Both the position numbers and the translations under genes were made by a program. Below the pieces are notes generated by a model. That model was not told where the DNA came from and ran no database searches. It saw nothing but the letters and a program-made list of their open reading frames with translations. From contig NZ_JACAPG010000021.1 in assembly GCF_013385825.1 (NCBI RefSeq), forward strand, positions 186,001-250,000: DNA of 64,000 bases, written 5' to 3'. Below are positions 16,737 to 25,507 of the stretch, piece after piece. Every line of letters starts with the position of its first letter. The first letter of the stretch is position 1. Source of the stretch: Pseudomonas reactans (GTDB lineage: Bacteria; Pseudomonadota; Gammaproteobacteria; Pseudomonadales; Pseudomonadaceae).

Positions 16737-17237
16737 ATGGAAATGCTGAAGTTTGGTAAGTTTGCTGCTCTGGCTCTGGCTCTGTCCGTAGCCGTTGGTT
16801 GCTCGTCTAAAGGCGGCGACAATGCCGGTGAAGGCGCAGCTGTTGATCCAAACGCTGGTTACGGCGCTAACACTGGTGCGGTTGACGGCTCCCTGAGCGA
16901 AGAAGCTGCTCTGCGCGCTATCACCACTTTCTACTTCGAATACGACAGTTCGGACCTGAAACCAGAAGCCATGCGCGCTCTGGACGTTCACGCGAAGGAC
17001 CTGAAAGCTAACGGCGCTCGCGTTGTTCTGGAAGGTAACACTGACGAACGTGGTACTCGTGAGTACAACATGGCACTGGGCGAGCGTCGTGCGAAAGCCG
17101 TTCAGCGCTACCTGGTACTGCAAGGTGTTGCTCCAGGCCAACTGGAACTGGTTTCCTACGGTAAAGAGCGTCCAGTTGCTACTGGCCACGACGAGCAGTC
17201 CTGGGCTCAAAACCGTCGCGTCGAACTGCGTAAGTAA
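16737..17237 (+). CDS. pal: Peptidoglycan-associated lipoprotein Pal
   Basis: 166 residues. A lipoprotein signal peptide ends at Cys22 (SVAVGC). The C-terminal OmpA-like domain carries YFEYDSSDLKPEA and EGNTDERGTREYNMALGERR (about 95-114), the peptidoglycan-binding motif. The ATG at 16737 has TTAGGAG six bases upstream and is preferred over the in-frame ATG at 16701. Codon use is strongly biased, as expected for an abundant protein. cpoB follows after six bases. Confidence 0.97.
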   Translation: MEMLKFGKFAALALALSVAVGCSSKGGDNAGEGAAVDPNAGYGANTGAVDGSLSEEAALRAITTFYFEYDSSDLKPEAMRALDVHAKDLKANGARVVLEGNTDERGTREYNMALGERRAKAVQRYLVLQGVAPGQLELVSYGKERPVATGHDEQSWAQNRRVELRK

Positions 17238-17243
17238 TTCGTC

Positions 17244-18077
17244 ATGCGAACGTGCCGTCGTGCTCTAACTGTATTGGCTCTCAGCCTCGCACCGCTTGCG
17301 GTGTGGGCTGCGGTTCCTGTGGAAGATAGCAACTCTGGCTATAACAATAGCGGGAGCAGTTATCCGCCAGCGGGTTATGGCACGAACGGCGCCTATGCGG
17401 GGGGGGCGGCTACGTCCGCTCCCTCGGCACAGGGCGAACTGTTCAACCAGCTGCAACGTATGCAGGATCAACTGGCGCAGCAACAAGGCACCATTGAAGT
17501 ACTGCAGAACCAAGTGAACCAGCTGAAGCAAGAAGGCCTGGAGCGTTACCAGGATCTTGATCGACGCATTGGAGCCGGCGTGCAACCTGCCGCAACTCCT
17601 GATAATTCTTCTGCCGGTGGCGCGCCAAGCGCTGCTGCCGGTGGTGCAGCAGCAGGGGCGGCTGCCAGCCAAGCCCCTGCCGCGAGCAGCGAACCGGGTG
17701 ATCCGGCGAAGGAAAAGCTGTATTACGATGCAGCCTTCGACCTGATCAAAGCCAAGGATTTCGATAAGGCCAGCCAGGCATTTACCGCTTTCCTGCGCAA
17801 ATACCCAAACAGCCAGTACGCGGGCAACGCCCAATACTGGTTGGGCGAAGTCAACCTGGCCAAGGGTGATCTACAGGGCGCGGGCCAGGCATTTGCCAAG
17901 GTCAGCCAGCTGTACCCCAAGCACGCCAAGGTGCCGGATTCGCTGTACAAACTTGCTGACGTAGAACGCCGCCTGGGTCATACCGACAAGGTCAAAGGCA
18001 TTCTGCAGCAGGTTGTGGCCCAGTATCCGGGGACTTCCGCTGCCCAGTTGGCTCAACGGGATCTGCAGCGCTTGTAA
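17244..18077 (+). CDS. cpoB: Cell division coordinator CpoB (YbgF)
   Basis: 277 residues. Signal peptide (about 1-22, ending VWA), a trimerising coiled coil (about 66-105, NQLQRMQDQLAQQQGTIEVL), an Ala/Gly/Pro linker, and a C-terminal set of TPR units (about 155-277; YYDAAFDLIKAKDFDKASQA, YAGNAQYWLGEVNLAKGD). CpoB couples Tol energy state to PBP1B at the septum. Last gene of the tol-pal unit and followed by a terminator. Confidence 0.95.
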   Translation: MRTCRRALTVLALSLAPLAVWAAVPVEDSNSGYNNSGSSYPPAGYGTNGAYAGGAATSAPSAQGELFNQLQRMQDQLAQQQGTIEVLQNQVNQLKQEGLERYQDLDRRIGAGVQPAATPDNSSAGGAPSAAAGGAAAGAAASQAPAASSEPGDPAKEKLYYDAAFDLIKAKDFDKASQAFTAFLRKYPNSQYAGNAQYWLGEVNLAKGDLQGAGQAFAKVSQLYPKHAKVPDSLYKLADVERRLGHTDKVKGILQQVVAQYPGTSAAQLAQRDLQRL

Positions 18078-18097
18078 GCGATGCAGCCGTTTAGAAG

Positions 18098-18123
18098 AAA
18101 CCCGCGCCTGGCGCGGGTTTTTT
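18098..18123 (+). terminator. Intrinsic terminator after cpoB
   Basis: AAACCCGCGCC-TG-GCGCGGGTTTTTT: a GC-rich stem followed by six T, closing the tol-pal operon. Confidence 0.88.
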
Positions 18124-18240
18124 CGTTAGAATCCACGCCCTTTTATGAAACACGCTTTTTGGGGCCTGCGCGTTGGCGGGGTTCCTTTAAGTGCCTGACG
18201 GAGGCGGACAGCCTGTTTAGCTGTTACGCCCGTGGCGACT

Positions 18241-18888
18241 ATGCAAGACACATTACGTATTACCGAAGTCTTTTACTCGTTGCAGGGTGAAACGCGAACG
18301 GCTGGCCTGCCCACAGTATTTGTGCGCCTGACCGGTTGCCCCTTGCGTTGCCAATACTGCGACAGCGCCTATGCCTTCAGTGGCGGCACCGTGCGCACCC
18401 TCGATGACATCCTGGAGCAGGTCGCCGGCTACAAGCCGCGCTACGTCTGTGTGACCGGCGGTGAACCGTTGGCCCAGCCCAATGCCATTCCGTTGCTCAA
18501 GCAGCTGTGTGATGCCGGCTACGAGGTTTCCCTGGAGACCAGTGGCGCCCTGGACATCTCAGCGGTCGACCCCCGTGTCAGCCGCGTGGTCGACCTCAAG
18601 ACCCCCGACTCCAAGGAAGCGCACCGCAACCGCTACGAGAACATCGAGCTGCTGACGGCCAATGACCAGGTCAAGTTCGTCATCTGTTCCCGCGACGACT
18701 ACGACTGGGCGAACTCCAAGCTGATTCAATACGGGCTGGACCGCCGTGCAGGCGAAGTGCTGTTCTCGCCTAGCCACCATGACCTGAACGCACGCGACCT
18801 CGCTGATTGGGTGGTTGCAGACAACTTACCGGTGCGCCTGCAATTGCAGTTGCATAAATACCTTTGGAACGACGAGCCAGGACGCTGA
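18241..18888 (+). CDS. queE: 7-carboxy-7-deazaguanine synthase QueE
   Basis: 215-residue radical-SAM enzyme. It turns 6-carboxytetrahydropterin into 7-carboxy-7-deazaguanine on the way to queuosine. The cluster motif is CPLRCQYC (CX3CX2C, about residues 28-35), followed by CVTGGEPLAQPN. I chose the ATG at 18241 (MQDTLRITEVFYSLQGE), the start used in homologues; a GTG nine bases earlier is in frame and neither has a strong ribosome site. queC follows one base after the stop. Confidence 0.94.
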   Translation: MQDTLRITEVFYSLQGETRTAGLPTVFVRLTGCPLRCQYCDSAYAFSGGTVRTLDDILEQVAGYKPRYVCVTGGEPLAQPNAIPLLKQLCDAGYEVSLETSGALDISAVDPRVSRVVDLKTPDSKEAHRNRYENIELLTANDQVKFVICSRDDYDWANSKLIQYGLDRRAGEVLFSPSHHDLNARDLADWVVADNLPVRLQLQLHKYLWNDEPGR

Positions 18889-18889
18889 T

Positions 18890-19579
18890 ATGACTGAACA
18901 CACAATGGATCAAAAACGCGCGGTAATCCTGCTGTCCGGCGGCCTCGACTCCGCCACCGTGGTGGCCATGGCCCAGGCGCAAGGCTACAGCTGCTACACC
19001 ATGAGCTTCGACTACGGCCAGCGTCACCGCGCCGAGCTGAACGCCGCGGCGCGTATCGCCCGTGAGATGGGTGTGGTCGAGCACAAGGTGATCGGCCTGA
19101 ACCTCAACGGCATCGGCGGTTCCGCGTTGACCGACAGCAGCATTGATGTGCCGGAAGCGCCCAGCGAAGGGATCCCGGTGACCTACGTGCCGGCACGCAA
19201 CACCGTGTTCCTGTCGCTGGCCCTCGGCTGGGCAGAAGTGCTCAACGCTCGCGACATCTTCATCGGCGTCAACGCAGTGGATTACTCTGGTTACCCGGAC
19301 TGCCGCCCGGAGTTCGTCGAATCGTTCGAACGCATGGCCAACCTGGCGACCAAAGCCGGTGTAGAAGGGCAGGGTTTCCGCATCCTGGCGCCGCTGCAAA
19401 ACCTGAGCAAGGCCGATATCGTCAAGGCTGGTGTAGGACTTGGCGTAGATTATTCGCTGACTGTTTCCTGCTATCAGGCAGACGATGACGGCCGTGCTTG
19501 TGGGAAATGCGACAGCTGCCGACTGCGTGCAGAAGGCTTCCAAGCGGCCGGAATTACTGACCCAACGCGTTATTTCTGA
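18890..19579 (+). CDS. queC: 7-cyano-7-deazaguanine synthase QueC
   Basis: 229 residues. QueC forms preQ0 from carboxydeazaguanine with ATP and ammonia. The ATP pyrophosphatase loop is LLSGGLDSATVVA (about 14-26); the zinc-binding Cys set is near the C-terminus, CYQADDDGRACGKCDSC (about 196-212). The ATG at 18890 lies one base after the queE stop. A second ATG at 18905 would give 224 residues. It is co-transcribed with queE and lies just upstream of tRNA-Lys, itself not a queuosine substrate. Confidence 0.95.
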   Translation: MTEHTMDQKRAVILLSGGLDSATVVAMAQAQGYSCYTMSFDYGQRHRAELNAAARIAREMGVVEHKVIGLNLNGIGGSALTDSSIDVPEAPSEGIPVTYVPARNTVFLSLALGWAEVLNARDIFIGVNAVDYSGYPDCRPEFVESFERMANLATKAGVEGQGFRILAPLQNLSKADIVKAGVGLGVDYSLTVSCYQADDDGRACGKCDSCRLRAEGFQAAGITDPTRYF

Positions 19580-19597
19580 TTTATTTCAAATAAGGTG

Positions 19598-19625
19598 TTG
19601 AATAATCCTTAGAAATCAGTATTAT
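19598..19625 (+). promoter_or_regulatory. Sigma-70-type promoter of tRNA-Lys
   Basis: TTGAAT (19598-19603) and TATTAT (19620-19625) are 16 bases apart, and a start about 8 bases further would lie roughly ten bases before the mature tRNA. Confidence 0.6.
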
Positions 19626-19642
19626 ACGCGCCACCACACAGC

Positions 19643-19718
19643 GGGTCGTTAGCTCAGTTGGTAGAGCAGTTGGCTTTTAACCAATTGGTCGTAGGTTCGA
19701 ATCCCACACGACCCACCA
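19643..19718 (+). tRNA. tRNA-Lys (anticodon TTT)
   Basis: 76 bases including encoded CCA. The acceptor stem is GGGTCGT with ACGACCC. The D-arm has AGCTCAGTTGGTAGAGC, the anticodon loop is CTTTTAA (TTT, reads AAA/AAG) and the T-arm is GTAGGTTCGAATCCCAC. Confidence 0.97.
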
Positions 19719-19800
19719 TTTTTGGCGGTTTAGAAAATCCGGAAGGCCCACGCAAGTGAGGATTTCCGGGTTTTTTTTTGCCTGTTGGAATACAGAGACA

Positions 19801-19832
19801 GCCCCAGGCATACGAGTGCCTGGGTTTTTTTG
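19801..19832 (+). terminator. Intrinsic terminator after tRNA-Lys
   Basis: CCCAGGCA-TACGAG-TGCCTGGG then seven T. A weaker CCGGAA...TTCCGG stem with a T-run of nine lies just before it (about 19740-19779). Confidence 0.85.
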
Positions 19833-20034
19833 TATCCGAGTCATTACCAAGTTCTGTTCAAAACCAATAGGTCATGACCAGGCTTTAAGGTCATTATTGG
19901 GGATGAAAAAACAGCTAAAGTCATTGAATTTCATAGGATTGTCCGACAATCGCCTGCATGAAAAACTCTTCATAAACCCCCCGCTCGAACGTTGGTAGCT
20001 TCCTCGTCGCTGCCCCACAATTCGAGTCCTAATA

Positions 20035-21321
20035 ATGAATAACAAAACTCTTAAAGGCGCCTTGGCGCTCGCCGTTTCCCTTGCCTCAACCCAGCTGTTC
20101 GCCGGTGGTTTCGCGCTCAATGAACAAAGTATCAGTTCAATGGGCACGGGCTATGCCGGTCGTTCCTCATCGGCCGAAGACGCCAGTACCGTGTTCGGCA
20201 ACCCCGCCGGTATGTCTCGCCTGAAGCAGAATGAAGTCAGCCTCGGTGCGACTTACCTCGATGCCAAAACCGATATCAAAAACGCCAGTTCCTCGCAGTT
20301 CGGTGCCGACAACCCAGGCACCAACAAAGGCGACATGGTGCCCGGTATTGCCGTGCCGATGGGCTACCTGGTCACGCCCATCGATGAGCACTGGGCGTTT
20401 GGCCTGGGCATCTATGCACCGTTCGGCCTGGTGACCGACTATGAGCACAGCTTCCAGGGCAATGGCTTCGGCAACAAGAGCAAGGTTTCGGTCATCACCG
20501 TGCAGCCGACGGTCAGCTATGCCTTCAACGATAAAGTGTCAGTGGGCATCGGCCCAACCTTCAACCGCATCAGTGGCGAGCTGGATTCCAATGTGCCGCT
20601 GGGTGGCGGCGCGGGCGAAAGCGTGAAGGTCAAAGGCGATGACAACGCCACCGGGTTCAACGCTGGTATCCTGGTACAACCCCTCGAAAGTACACGCATC
20701 GGCGTGACCTACCACTCGCAGGTGGTGTACCACCTTACCGGCAAGACCCACGCCTCCGGTTTGATTTCCGATGCCTTTGACGGTGGGCCACAGCGCTATG
20801 ACGCCAGCTTGAACGTCACCACGCCGTCTTCGGTCGACTTCTCTGTCACCCATCAACTCAATGACGACTGGACCCTCTACCTCGGCAGCACCTACACCCG
20901 TTGGAGCCAACTGAAGAAGATCACCATCAACAACGATGGTGTATCCGACCTCACCGCGCAGTTCGGCGGCCTGGGCTCGATCACCGAGCAGCAGCACTGG
21001 CATGACACCTGGTCCCACGCCATCGGCGCGGCGTATCGGGTCAACAAACAACTGGTGCTGCGGACCGGGTTCTCGGTGGACCAGACGCCCACCAACAACA
21101 CCGACCGTTCCGTGCGGATTCCTACGGGTGACCGCACTGTTTTCAGCCTGGGCGCCGGGTGGACGCCTGTCGACAACCTGACCTTCGATGTGGCGTATTC
21201 CTACCTCAAGGAAGAGCCGATCAAGGTCCATCAGAATCTTTCCCAGGTGGGCCTGACCTACGATGCCAAGTATGAAAACAGCGCCAATGGGTTCGGTGGG
21301 TCGGTGACTTACCGGTTCTAA
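20035..21321 (+). CDS. fadL: FadL/OmpP1/TodX family outer-membrane transporter
   Basis: 428 residues. Signal peptide (about 1-23, ending LFA) and mature start GGFALNEQSISSMGTGYAGR, the classic FadL hatch, followed by DASTVFGNPAGMSRL. The family is a 14-strand barrel that takes long-chain fatty acids or hydrophobic substrates across the outer membrane by lateral diffusion. The sequence ends GGSVTYRF with the C-terminal Phe of a barrel protein. Substrate cannot be told from sequence. The long AT-rich leader (19833-20034) follows the tRNA terminator; a weak hairpin follows the gene. Confidence 0.92.
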   Translation: MNNKTLKGALALAVSLASTQLFAGGFALNEQSISSMGTGYAGRSSSAEDASTVFGNPAGMSRLKQNEVSLGATYLDAKTDIKNASSSQFGADNPGTNKGDMVPGIAVPMGYLVTPIDEHWAFGLGIYAPFGLVTDYEHSFQGNGFGNKSKVSVITVQPTVSYAFNDKVSVGIGPTFNRISGELDSNVPLGGGAGESVKVKGDDNATGFNAGILVQPLESTRIGVTYHSQVVYHLTGKTHASGLISDAFDGGPQRYDASLNVTTPSSVDFSVTHQLNDDWTLYLGSTYTRWSQLKKITINNDGVSDLTAQFGGLGSITEQQHWHDTWSHAIGAAYRVNKQLVLRTGFSVDQTPTNNTDRSVRIPTGDRTVFSLGAGWTPVDNLTFDVAYSYLKEEPIKVHQNLSQVGLTYDAKYENSANGFGGSVTYRF

Positions 21322-21336
21322 TGTTCTCAATACCGC

Positions 21337-21365
21337 AAGGAGCCAGGTTTTTGGCATGGCTCTTT
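21337..21365 (+). terminator. Probable terminator after fadL
   Basis: AAGGAGCCA pairs with TGGCTCTTT (one G.U) around a T-rich loop; only three T follow, so it is weaker than the others. Confidence 0.4.
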
Positions 21366-21438
21366 GCTACCTATGTGCTGTCAATCGGCCAAAGTCTTGG
21401 TTAAATTGAGCATTGTTCAGCTCAAGACAGTGATCGTC

Positions 21439-23013
21439 ATGACCACGCTTTCACCCATCAGCGCAGCCAATACGCTTATCGCCCGGCCGACGGAAACGCC
21501 CGCGACGACACTGGCTCAAAACTTCGAAGTCAGTGCGAAGAGGCCCTCCTCAGTCGTCAATCTGGGCAACGTCGTCTCCGATACGCTTGCCGACACCTAT
21601 TCCCGTCGCGGGCAATTGCCGGGTCAAGAGACCGTGCGCGCCTGGGAAAGTGACAGCCAGGACGCGCTCAGCAAATCGCTCAACGCCAACTTCAACTCGC
21701 AGTCGACGGCCAACCGCTTCAATGGCTTAGGCGCCGGTCTGGTTGCGCAGTTCGCCAAGGACGGGGCAGGGGTTTCCCAGTCGGTGATGTTCGCGAGTGC
21801 CGACCGCGCGGCGAACGCAGGTGAAATCAAACTTGATCAGGCTCTGCTGCACACCAAGGCCGACAACCTGATCAGCCTCAGCATCAAGACCGCCAGCGGT
21901 AAGACCGTCACCTTCAGCCTCTCGAGCCAGACCGATGGCCTGGGTGTGCAGGCCACGGTAGACGGTGGCACCTTGAGCGATGAGGAGCTCAAGGCGGTCG
22001 GCAAACTGGGCAGTGCCTTCCAGTCTGCCGTGGATGGGTTGACCGTAATGCCACCGAAGCTCGACCTGAGCCAATTGACGCAGTTTGATACCAAGCTGCT
22101 GGCGTCGGTGGACCTCAATGCCAAGCTCAAATCCCTGGACGGTCAGGACCTGAGCCTGGCCTTCCATGCCGATAGCCAAAGCCGCACCACCCGCATGAGT
22201 GGCCCGCTCGGCGAGTTGAACCTGGCCGTCGACCTGAAAAACGCCGCGATCCTCGGCAACGCCAAGCAACAAGCCAAGGCCCTGCAAAGCTACCTCGCTC
22301 AATTCGACCGGACACAAGAGCGCGGCAGTGCCAAGCCAGAGCTGATGGCGATGTTCAAAGACGCCTTCAGCGCTATGAACAGCCATTATCCACAGGGCGT
22401 TACCCTGCCCGAAGCGTTGACACGCAATTCGACTGACCAAGGCTTGCTGACCGGTTTGGCGGACTTCAAGGCATCTATCAAACAGGCTAGCGAATCGCCT
22501 AACCCGATGCGCCCGTCTGAGGTGGACAGCTTCGCCTACGAGGTCTCGCAAGAGACCCGCGTCGGCGGCAACAGCACCTTGGATCGCAGTGTCAGCCAGG
22601 ACCAGCAGTCGAGCCTCTCCGCGAGTTTCCATAAAGGGCTCAAGGGCGGCAAAGCGCCAGCCCTGGACGGCAACGCAGAGTCGCAGAACTATCGCTACGT
22701 GCAAGTGCAGGACAACGCCAGCAGTTCGGCCAGGCTCTCCTACAAGGACGGCCTGCTGGCCAGTGCAACCGTCGATCAAAGTGCCAGCCAGAACACCCGC
22801 ACGCAGCAGTACGTGATGGGCAAGTTGGTGGAAGACGCCACGGTACCGAAAGAGGCGTCTGTCAAGCGCGACTACCTGGTGTTGCTCGAATATGCGGCCA
22901 AGGAAAGCAAGAAGTCCAAGGATGCGCTGGAGGAGTCCACGGTGAAGGAAGCCCTGGCCAACCTGCATGCTTCGGTGCTGTTGCAGGAAGATCCGTCCGC
23001 ACTGGCACGCTGA
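21439..23013 (+). CDS. Uncharacterised 524-residue Ser/Ala/Gln-rich protein
   Basis: I do not recognise this family. The protein begins MTTLSPISAANTLIARPTET, has no signal peptide and no membrane segment. It is rich in Ser, Ala, Gln and Lys, with alternating patterns such as SLSIKTASGKTVTFSLSSQ (about residues 150-170) that suggest beta structure, and a charged helical C-terminus (YAAKESKKSKDALEESTVKE). The lack of Cys and the low-complexity N-terminus are reminiscent of secreted substrates, but no secretion motif is visible. The ATG at 21439 was chosen because upstream codons are unlike the rest; an in-frame ATG at 21364 exists. Good codon bias and a terminator support a real gene. Confidence 0.75.
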   Translation: MTTLSPISAANTLIARPTETPATTLAQNFEVSAKRPSSVVNLGNVVSDTLADTYSRRGQLPGQETVRAWESDSQDALSKSLNANFNSQSTANRFNGLGAGLVAQFAKDGAGVSQSVMFASADRAANAGEIKLDQALLHTKADNLISLSIKTASGKTVTFSLSSQTDGLGVQATVDGGTLSDEELKAVGKLGSAFQSAVDGLTVMPPKLDLSQLTQFDTKLLASVDLNAKLKSLDGQDLSLAFHADSQSRTTRMSGPLGELNLAVDLKNAAILGNAKQQAKALQSYLAQFDRTQERGSAKPELMAMFKDAFSAMNSHYPQGVTLPEALTRNSTDQGLLTGLADFKASIKQASESPNPMRPSEVDSFAYEVSQETRVGGNSTLDRSVSQDQQSSLSASFHKGLKGGKAPALDGNAESQNYRYVQVQDNASSSARLSYKDGLLASATVDQSASQNTRTQQYVMGKLVEDATVPKEASVKRDYLVLLEYAAKESKKSKDALEESTVKEALANLHASVLLQEDPSALAR

Positions 23014-23022
23014 CACGGCTGT

Positions 23023-23061
23023 AAAAAAGGCGCCTCCAGTGATGGAGGCGCCTTTTTTTTG
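23023..23061 (+). terminator. Intrinsic terminator after the 524-residue protein gene
   Basis: AAAAAAGGCGCCTCCA-GTGA-TGGAGGCGCCTTTTTTTT, a long perfect stem with A and T runs. Confidence 0.92.
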
Positions 23062-23247
23062 CCCGACAGACACACCTGCGCTTACCAGATTAGGCTTTTG
23101 AAAGCCTTGGATATTCTGTAGCCTTGCGCAGCTTCACTTTAACCCGTGCTTGATGAACACAATCACTTCGTCCGGCGGCGCCCGAAGGGCTCCAGAGCCG
23201 GTGGTACACTCGACTTTCGCGCAACTGCGCCTGCAGGTCTTGCGAAC

Positions 23248-24306
23248 ATGACGCAAATTTCCGAACGCCTTCTGGTTCAAGCCCACCTCGACGCCAAACA
23301 GCCCAAGGCTCTCAGCGCCGATGAAGAGGCGAGCCTGCGTACCGCCATCGCCGCCGAGCTCAAGGCTCAGGACGCGGTGCTGGTTGCCCACTTCTACTGT
23401 GACCCGGTGATTCAGGCCCTGGCCGAAGAAACCGGCGGCTGCGTTTCCGACTCCCTGGAAATGGCCCGCTTCGGCGCCGCCCACCCGGCCAAGACTGTGC
23501 TGGTCGCCGGTGTGCGTTTCATGGGTGAGACCGCCAAGATCCTCACCCCCGAAAAACGCATCCTCATGCCGACCTTGGAAGCCACGTGTTCTCTGGACCT
23601 GGGTTGCCCGGTGGAGGAATTCTCGGCGTTCTGCGACCAACATCCCGAGCGCACCGTGGTGGTGTACGCCAACACCTCAGCGGCGGTCAAAGCCCGGGCG
23701 GATTGGGTGGTGACATCGAGTTGCGCGCTGGAAATCGTCGAAAGCCTGATGGACAACGGCGAGACGATTATCTGGGGGCCGGACAAACACCTGGGCACTT
23801 ACATCCAGCGCCAGACCGGTGCCGACATGCTGCTGTGGGACGGTGCCTGCATCGTCCACGAAGAGTTCAAGTCCAAGCAGTTGGAAGACATGAAGGCGCT
23901 GTACCCGGATGCCGCCATCCTCGTGCACCCTGAGTCGCCGACCTCGGTGATCGAACTGGCGGATGCCGTAGGTTCGACCAGCCAATTGATTGCTGCCGCT
24001 CAGCGCCTGCCGAACAAGACCTTCATCGTCGCCACCGACCGCGGCATCTTCTACAAGATGCAGCAGCTGTGCCCGGACAAAGTCTTTGTGGAAGCGCCTA
24101 CCGCCGGCAACGGCGCTGCGTGCCGCAGTTGCGCGCACTGCCCCTGGATGGCGATGAACACGCTGGAACGCACGCTGCAGTGCCTGCGTGAGGGCAGCAA
24201 CGAGATCTTCGTCGAGCCGTCGGTGATCCCGCAGGCCGTGCGCCCGCTCAAGCGCATGTTGGACTTCACCCAGGCCGCCCGCTTGAAGCTGGCTGGCAAC
24301 GCCTGA
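23248..24306 (+). CDS. nadA: Quinolinate synthase NadA
   Basis: 352 residues, usual for NadA. It condenses iminoaspartate with dihydroxyacetone phosphate to quinolinate in NAD synthesis and holds a [4Fe-4S] cluster on three Cys, seen in LEATCSLDLGCP (about 112-123), the SSCALE region and AACRSCAHCPWMAMN near residue 297. It also shows the triplicated fold with VAHFYCDPVIQ. The ATG at 23248 (MTQISERLLVQAH) gives the family length; the in-frame ATG at 23146 adds 34 unrelated residues. Convergent with the RDD gene after four bases. Confidence 0.97.
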   Translation: MTQISERLLVQAHLDAKQPKALSADEEASLRTAIAAELKAQDAVLVAHFYCDPVIQALAEETGGCVSDSLEMARFGAAHPAKTVLVAGVRFMGETAKILTPEKRILMPTLEATCSLDLGCPVEEFSAFCDQHPERTVVVYANTSAAVKARADWVVTSSCALEIVESLMDNGETIIWGPDKHLGTYIQRQTGADMLLWDGACIVHEEFKSKQLEDMKALYPDAAILVHPESPTSVIELADAVGSTSQLIAAAQRLPNKTFIVATDRGIFYKMQQLCPDKVFVEAPTAGNGAACRSCAHCPWMAMNTLERTLQCLREGSNEIFVEPSVIPQAVRPLKRMLDFTQAARLKLAGNA

Positions 24307-24310
24307 GTCG

Positions 24311-24799
24311 CTACTTTTTCTGTTTGGGGATACGAACCAGCTGGCTGTCGGAATAGATGTCATGCCAGCTGCGTTTGCGCTTATCAAACAGCGACCAGAT
24401 GAACCCCAGCCCCACGCACAACCAAGACGCAATCGACACCACAAAGCGCAACAGCGCCTGCCACAGGCTGATCCGCGAGCCATCGGCGTTCTGCACGCGC
24501 ACCCCCCACACCTGCATGCCCAGGGTCTGCCCGGAATGGGTCCAGAACTTGGCAAAGAAGCCGAACAGCACAAACAACAGAATCGTCGACAGCAACGGGT
24601 CGCCGTCCAGCGCGCCGGACTCGGTGAGGGTGCGCATCTTGGCTTCACCGACAAACGCGATCCAGATCAGCTTGTAGGCGAACGCGGTGACGATCAGCAG
24701 GGCAGTGCACAACAGGAAGTCATAGAACATCGCTGCCAGGCGACGGCCCAGGCCAACGGCGGGGAATTCGCCTTGGGGGCTCAGCAGGGGTTTTGACAT
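24311..24799 (-). CDS. RDD family membrane protein
   Basis: 162 residues with three membrane helices (about 24-46, 66-87 and 120-142). The N-terminal RRLAAMFYDFLL and C-terminal SWHDIYSDSQLV match the RDD (PF06271) pattern, with Arg and two Asp giving the name. Function is uncertain (some RDD proteins affect ion transport). The ATG at 24799 (MSKPLLSPQGEFP) is chosen over an in-frame ATG at 24844. It ends four bases from nadA, on the opposite strand. Confidence 0.88.
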   Translation of the reverse strand: MSKPLLSPQGEFPAVGLGRRLAAMFYDFLLCTALLIVTAFAYKLIWIAFVGEAKMRTLTESGALDGDPLLSTILLFVLFGFFAKFWTHSGQTLGMQVWGVRVQNADGSRISLWQALLRFVVSIASWLCVGLGFIWSLFDKRKRSWHDIYSDSQLVRIPKQKK

Positions 24800-24845
24800 G
24801 GCAGGGCTCTCTGATGAAAAAAGCCATTTTACGAGTAAACGCACA

Positions 24846-24883
24846 TAAAAAAGCCCCTGATGTCACCATCAGGGGCTTTTTGT
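24846..24883 (-). terminator. Intrinsic terminator after the cold-shock gene
   Basis: AAAAAGCCCCTGAT-ggtgaca-ATCAGGGGCTTTTTT read on the minus strand, directly after the cold-shock gene. Confidence 0.9.
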
Positions 24884-24894
24884 CGCAGGAGGAA

Positions 24895-25116
24895 TCAGCC
24901 TTCTGCTTGTACTTCGTCAGCCTGCATGCCTTTTTGGCCTTGCACAGCAACGAACGTCACTTTCTGGCCTTCTTTCAGGCTCTTGAAGCCGTTGCCCTGA
25001 ATAGCGCGGAAATGCACGAACAGATCCGGACCGCTTTCTGGAGTGATAAAACCAAACCCTTTCTCGTCGTTAAACCACTTGACGGTACCGCTCTGACGTC
25101 CACCTTTATCCGACAT
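24895..25116 (-). CDS. Cold-shock domain protein (CspA family)
   Basis: 73 residues: SGTVKWFNDEKGFGFITPES and DLFVHFRAIQ are the RNP1 and RNP2 RNA-binding motifs, ending with ADEVQAEG. It is a soluble, full-length Csp, a single-stranded RNA/DNA chaperone. Compared with CspA it has a longer Lys/Gly-rich N-terminus and resembles the CapB/CspD-like pseudomonad copies. The Pseudomonas set is large, so the exact paralogue is not called. About 390 bases of upstream sequence hold its leader. Confidence 0.93.
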   Translation of the reverse strand: MSDKGGRQSGTVKWFNDEKGFGFITPESGPDLFVHFRAIQGNGFKSLKEGQKVTFVAVQGQKGMQADEVQAEG

Positions 25117-25507
25117 TTTCTTATTTCCTTGACGCTAAAAATTAATGACAGCCCCTTTCGCATGAAAGAGTACTGGGCTGGATTGCAGGAAAGTAAGACG
25201 TCGAACGGGTTGTAGCGCAACTACTTCAGCTACTGCCCAGGTCCAGGTTCAAAGCGACCCATGCAAACACAGTGGACAAACTCTACGCCAACTAATGGAG
25301 AAAAAACAAGCCCTGCCAAAAGCCCAGGTTTTGCTTGGGCTTATGACACTTGGGTGAATGATCTGGATCCGACTTATTCGATAGAGTTGATCACTTGTTA
25401 TAGGTTGACCTCTATAAAAAAGACTATCGGGAGTGCACTGTTTTATGGCGATTGCGTTACAAATTAGTGCGCGTTAACGCAATCGCGTTACTTATAGAAA
25501 CAGTCAA
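25117..25507. other. Intergenic region between the cold-shock gene and gcvT
   Basis: Holds the leader and promoter of the cold-shock gene near 25117-25220, then AT-rich sequence. At 25447-25485 there is an inverted repeat, GCGATTGCGTTA and TTAACGCAATCGC, 14 bases apart, in the 3' flank of gcvT; no T-run follows on either strand. An open frame at 25261-25467 has no coding character. Confidence 0.5.

Noticed and set aside
24793..25215. 140-codon plus-strand frame over the cold-shock gene
   Set aside because: Antisense shadow of the well-conserved Csp and of its terminator.
25261..25467. 68-codon plus-strand frame between the cold-shock gene and gcvT
   Set aside because: AT-rich codons unlike the genome and no ribosome site.
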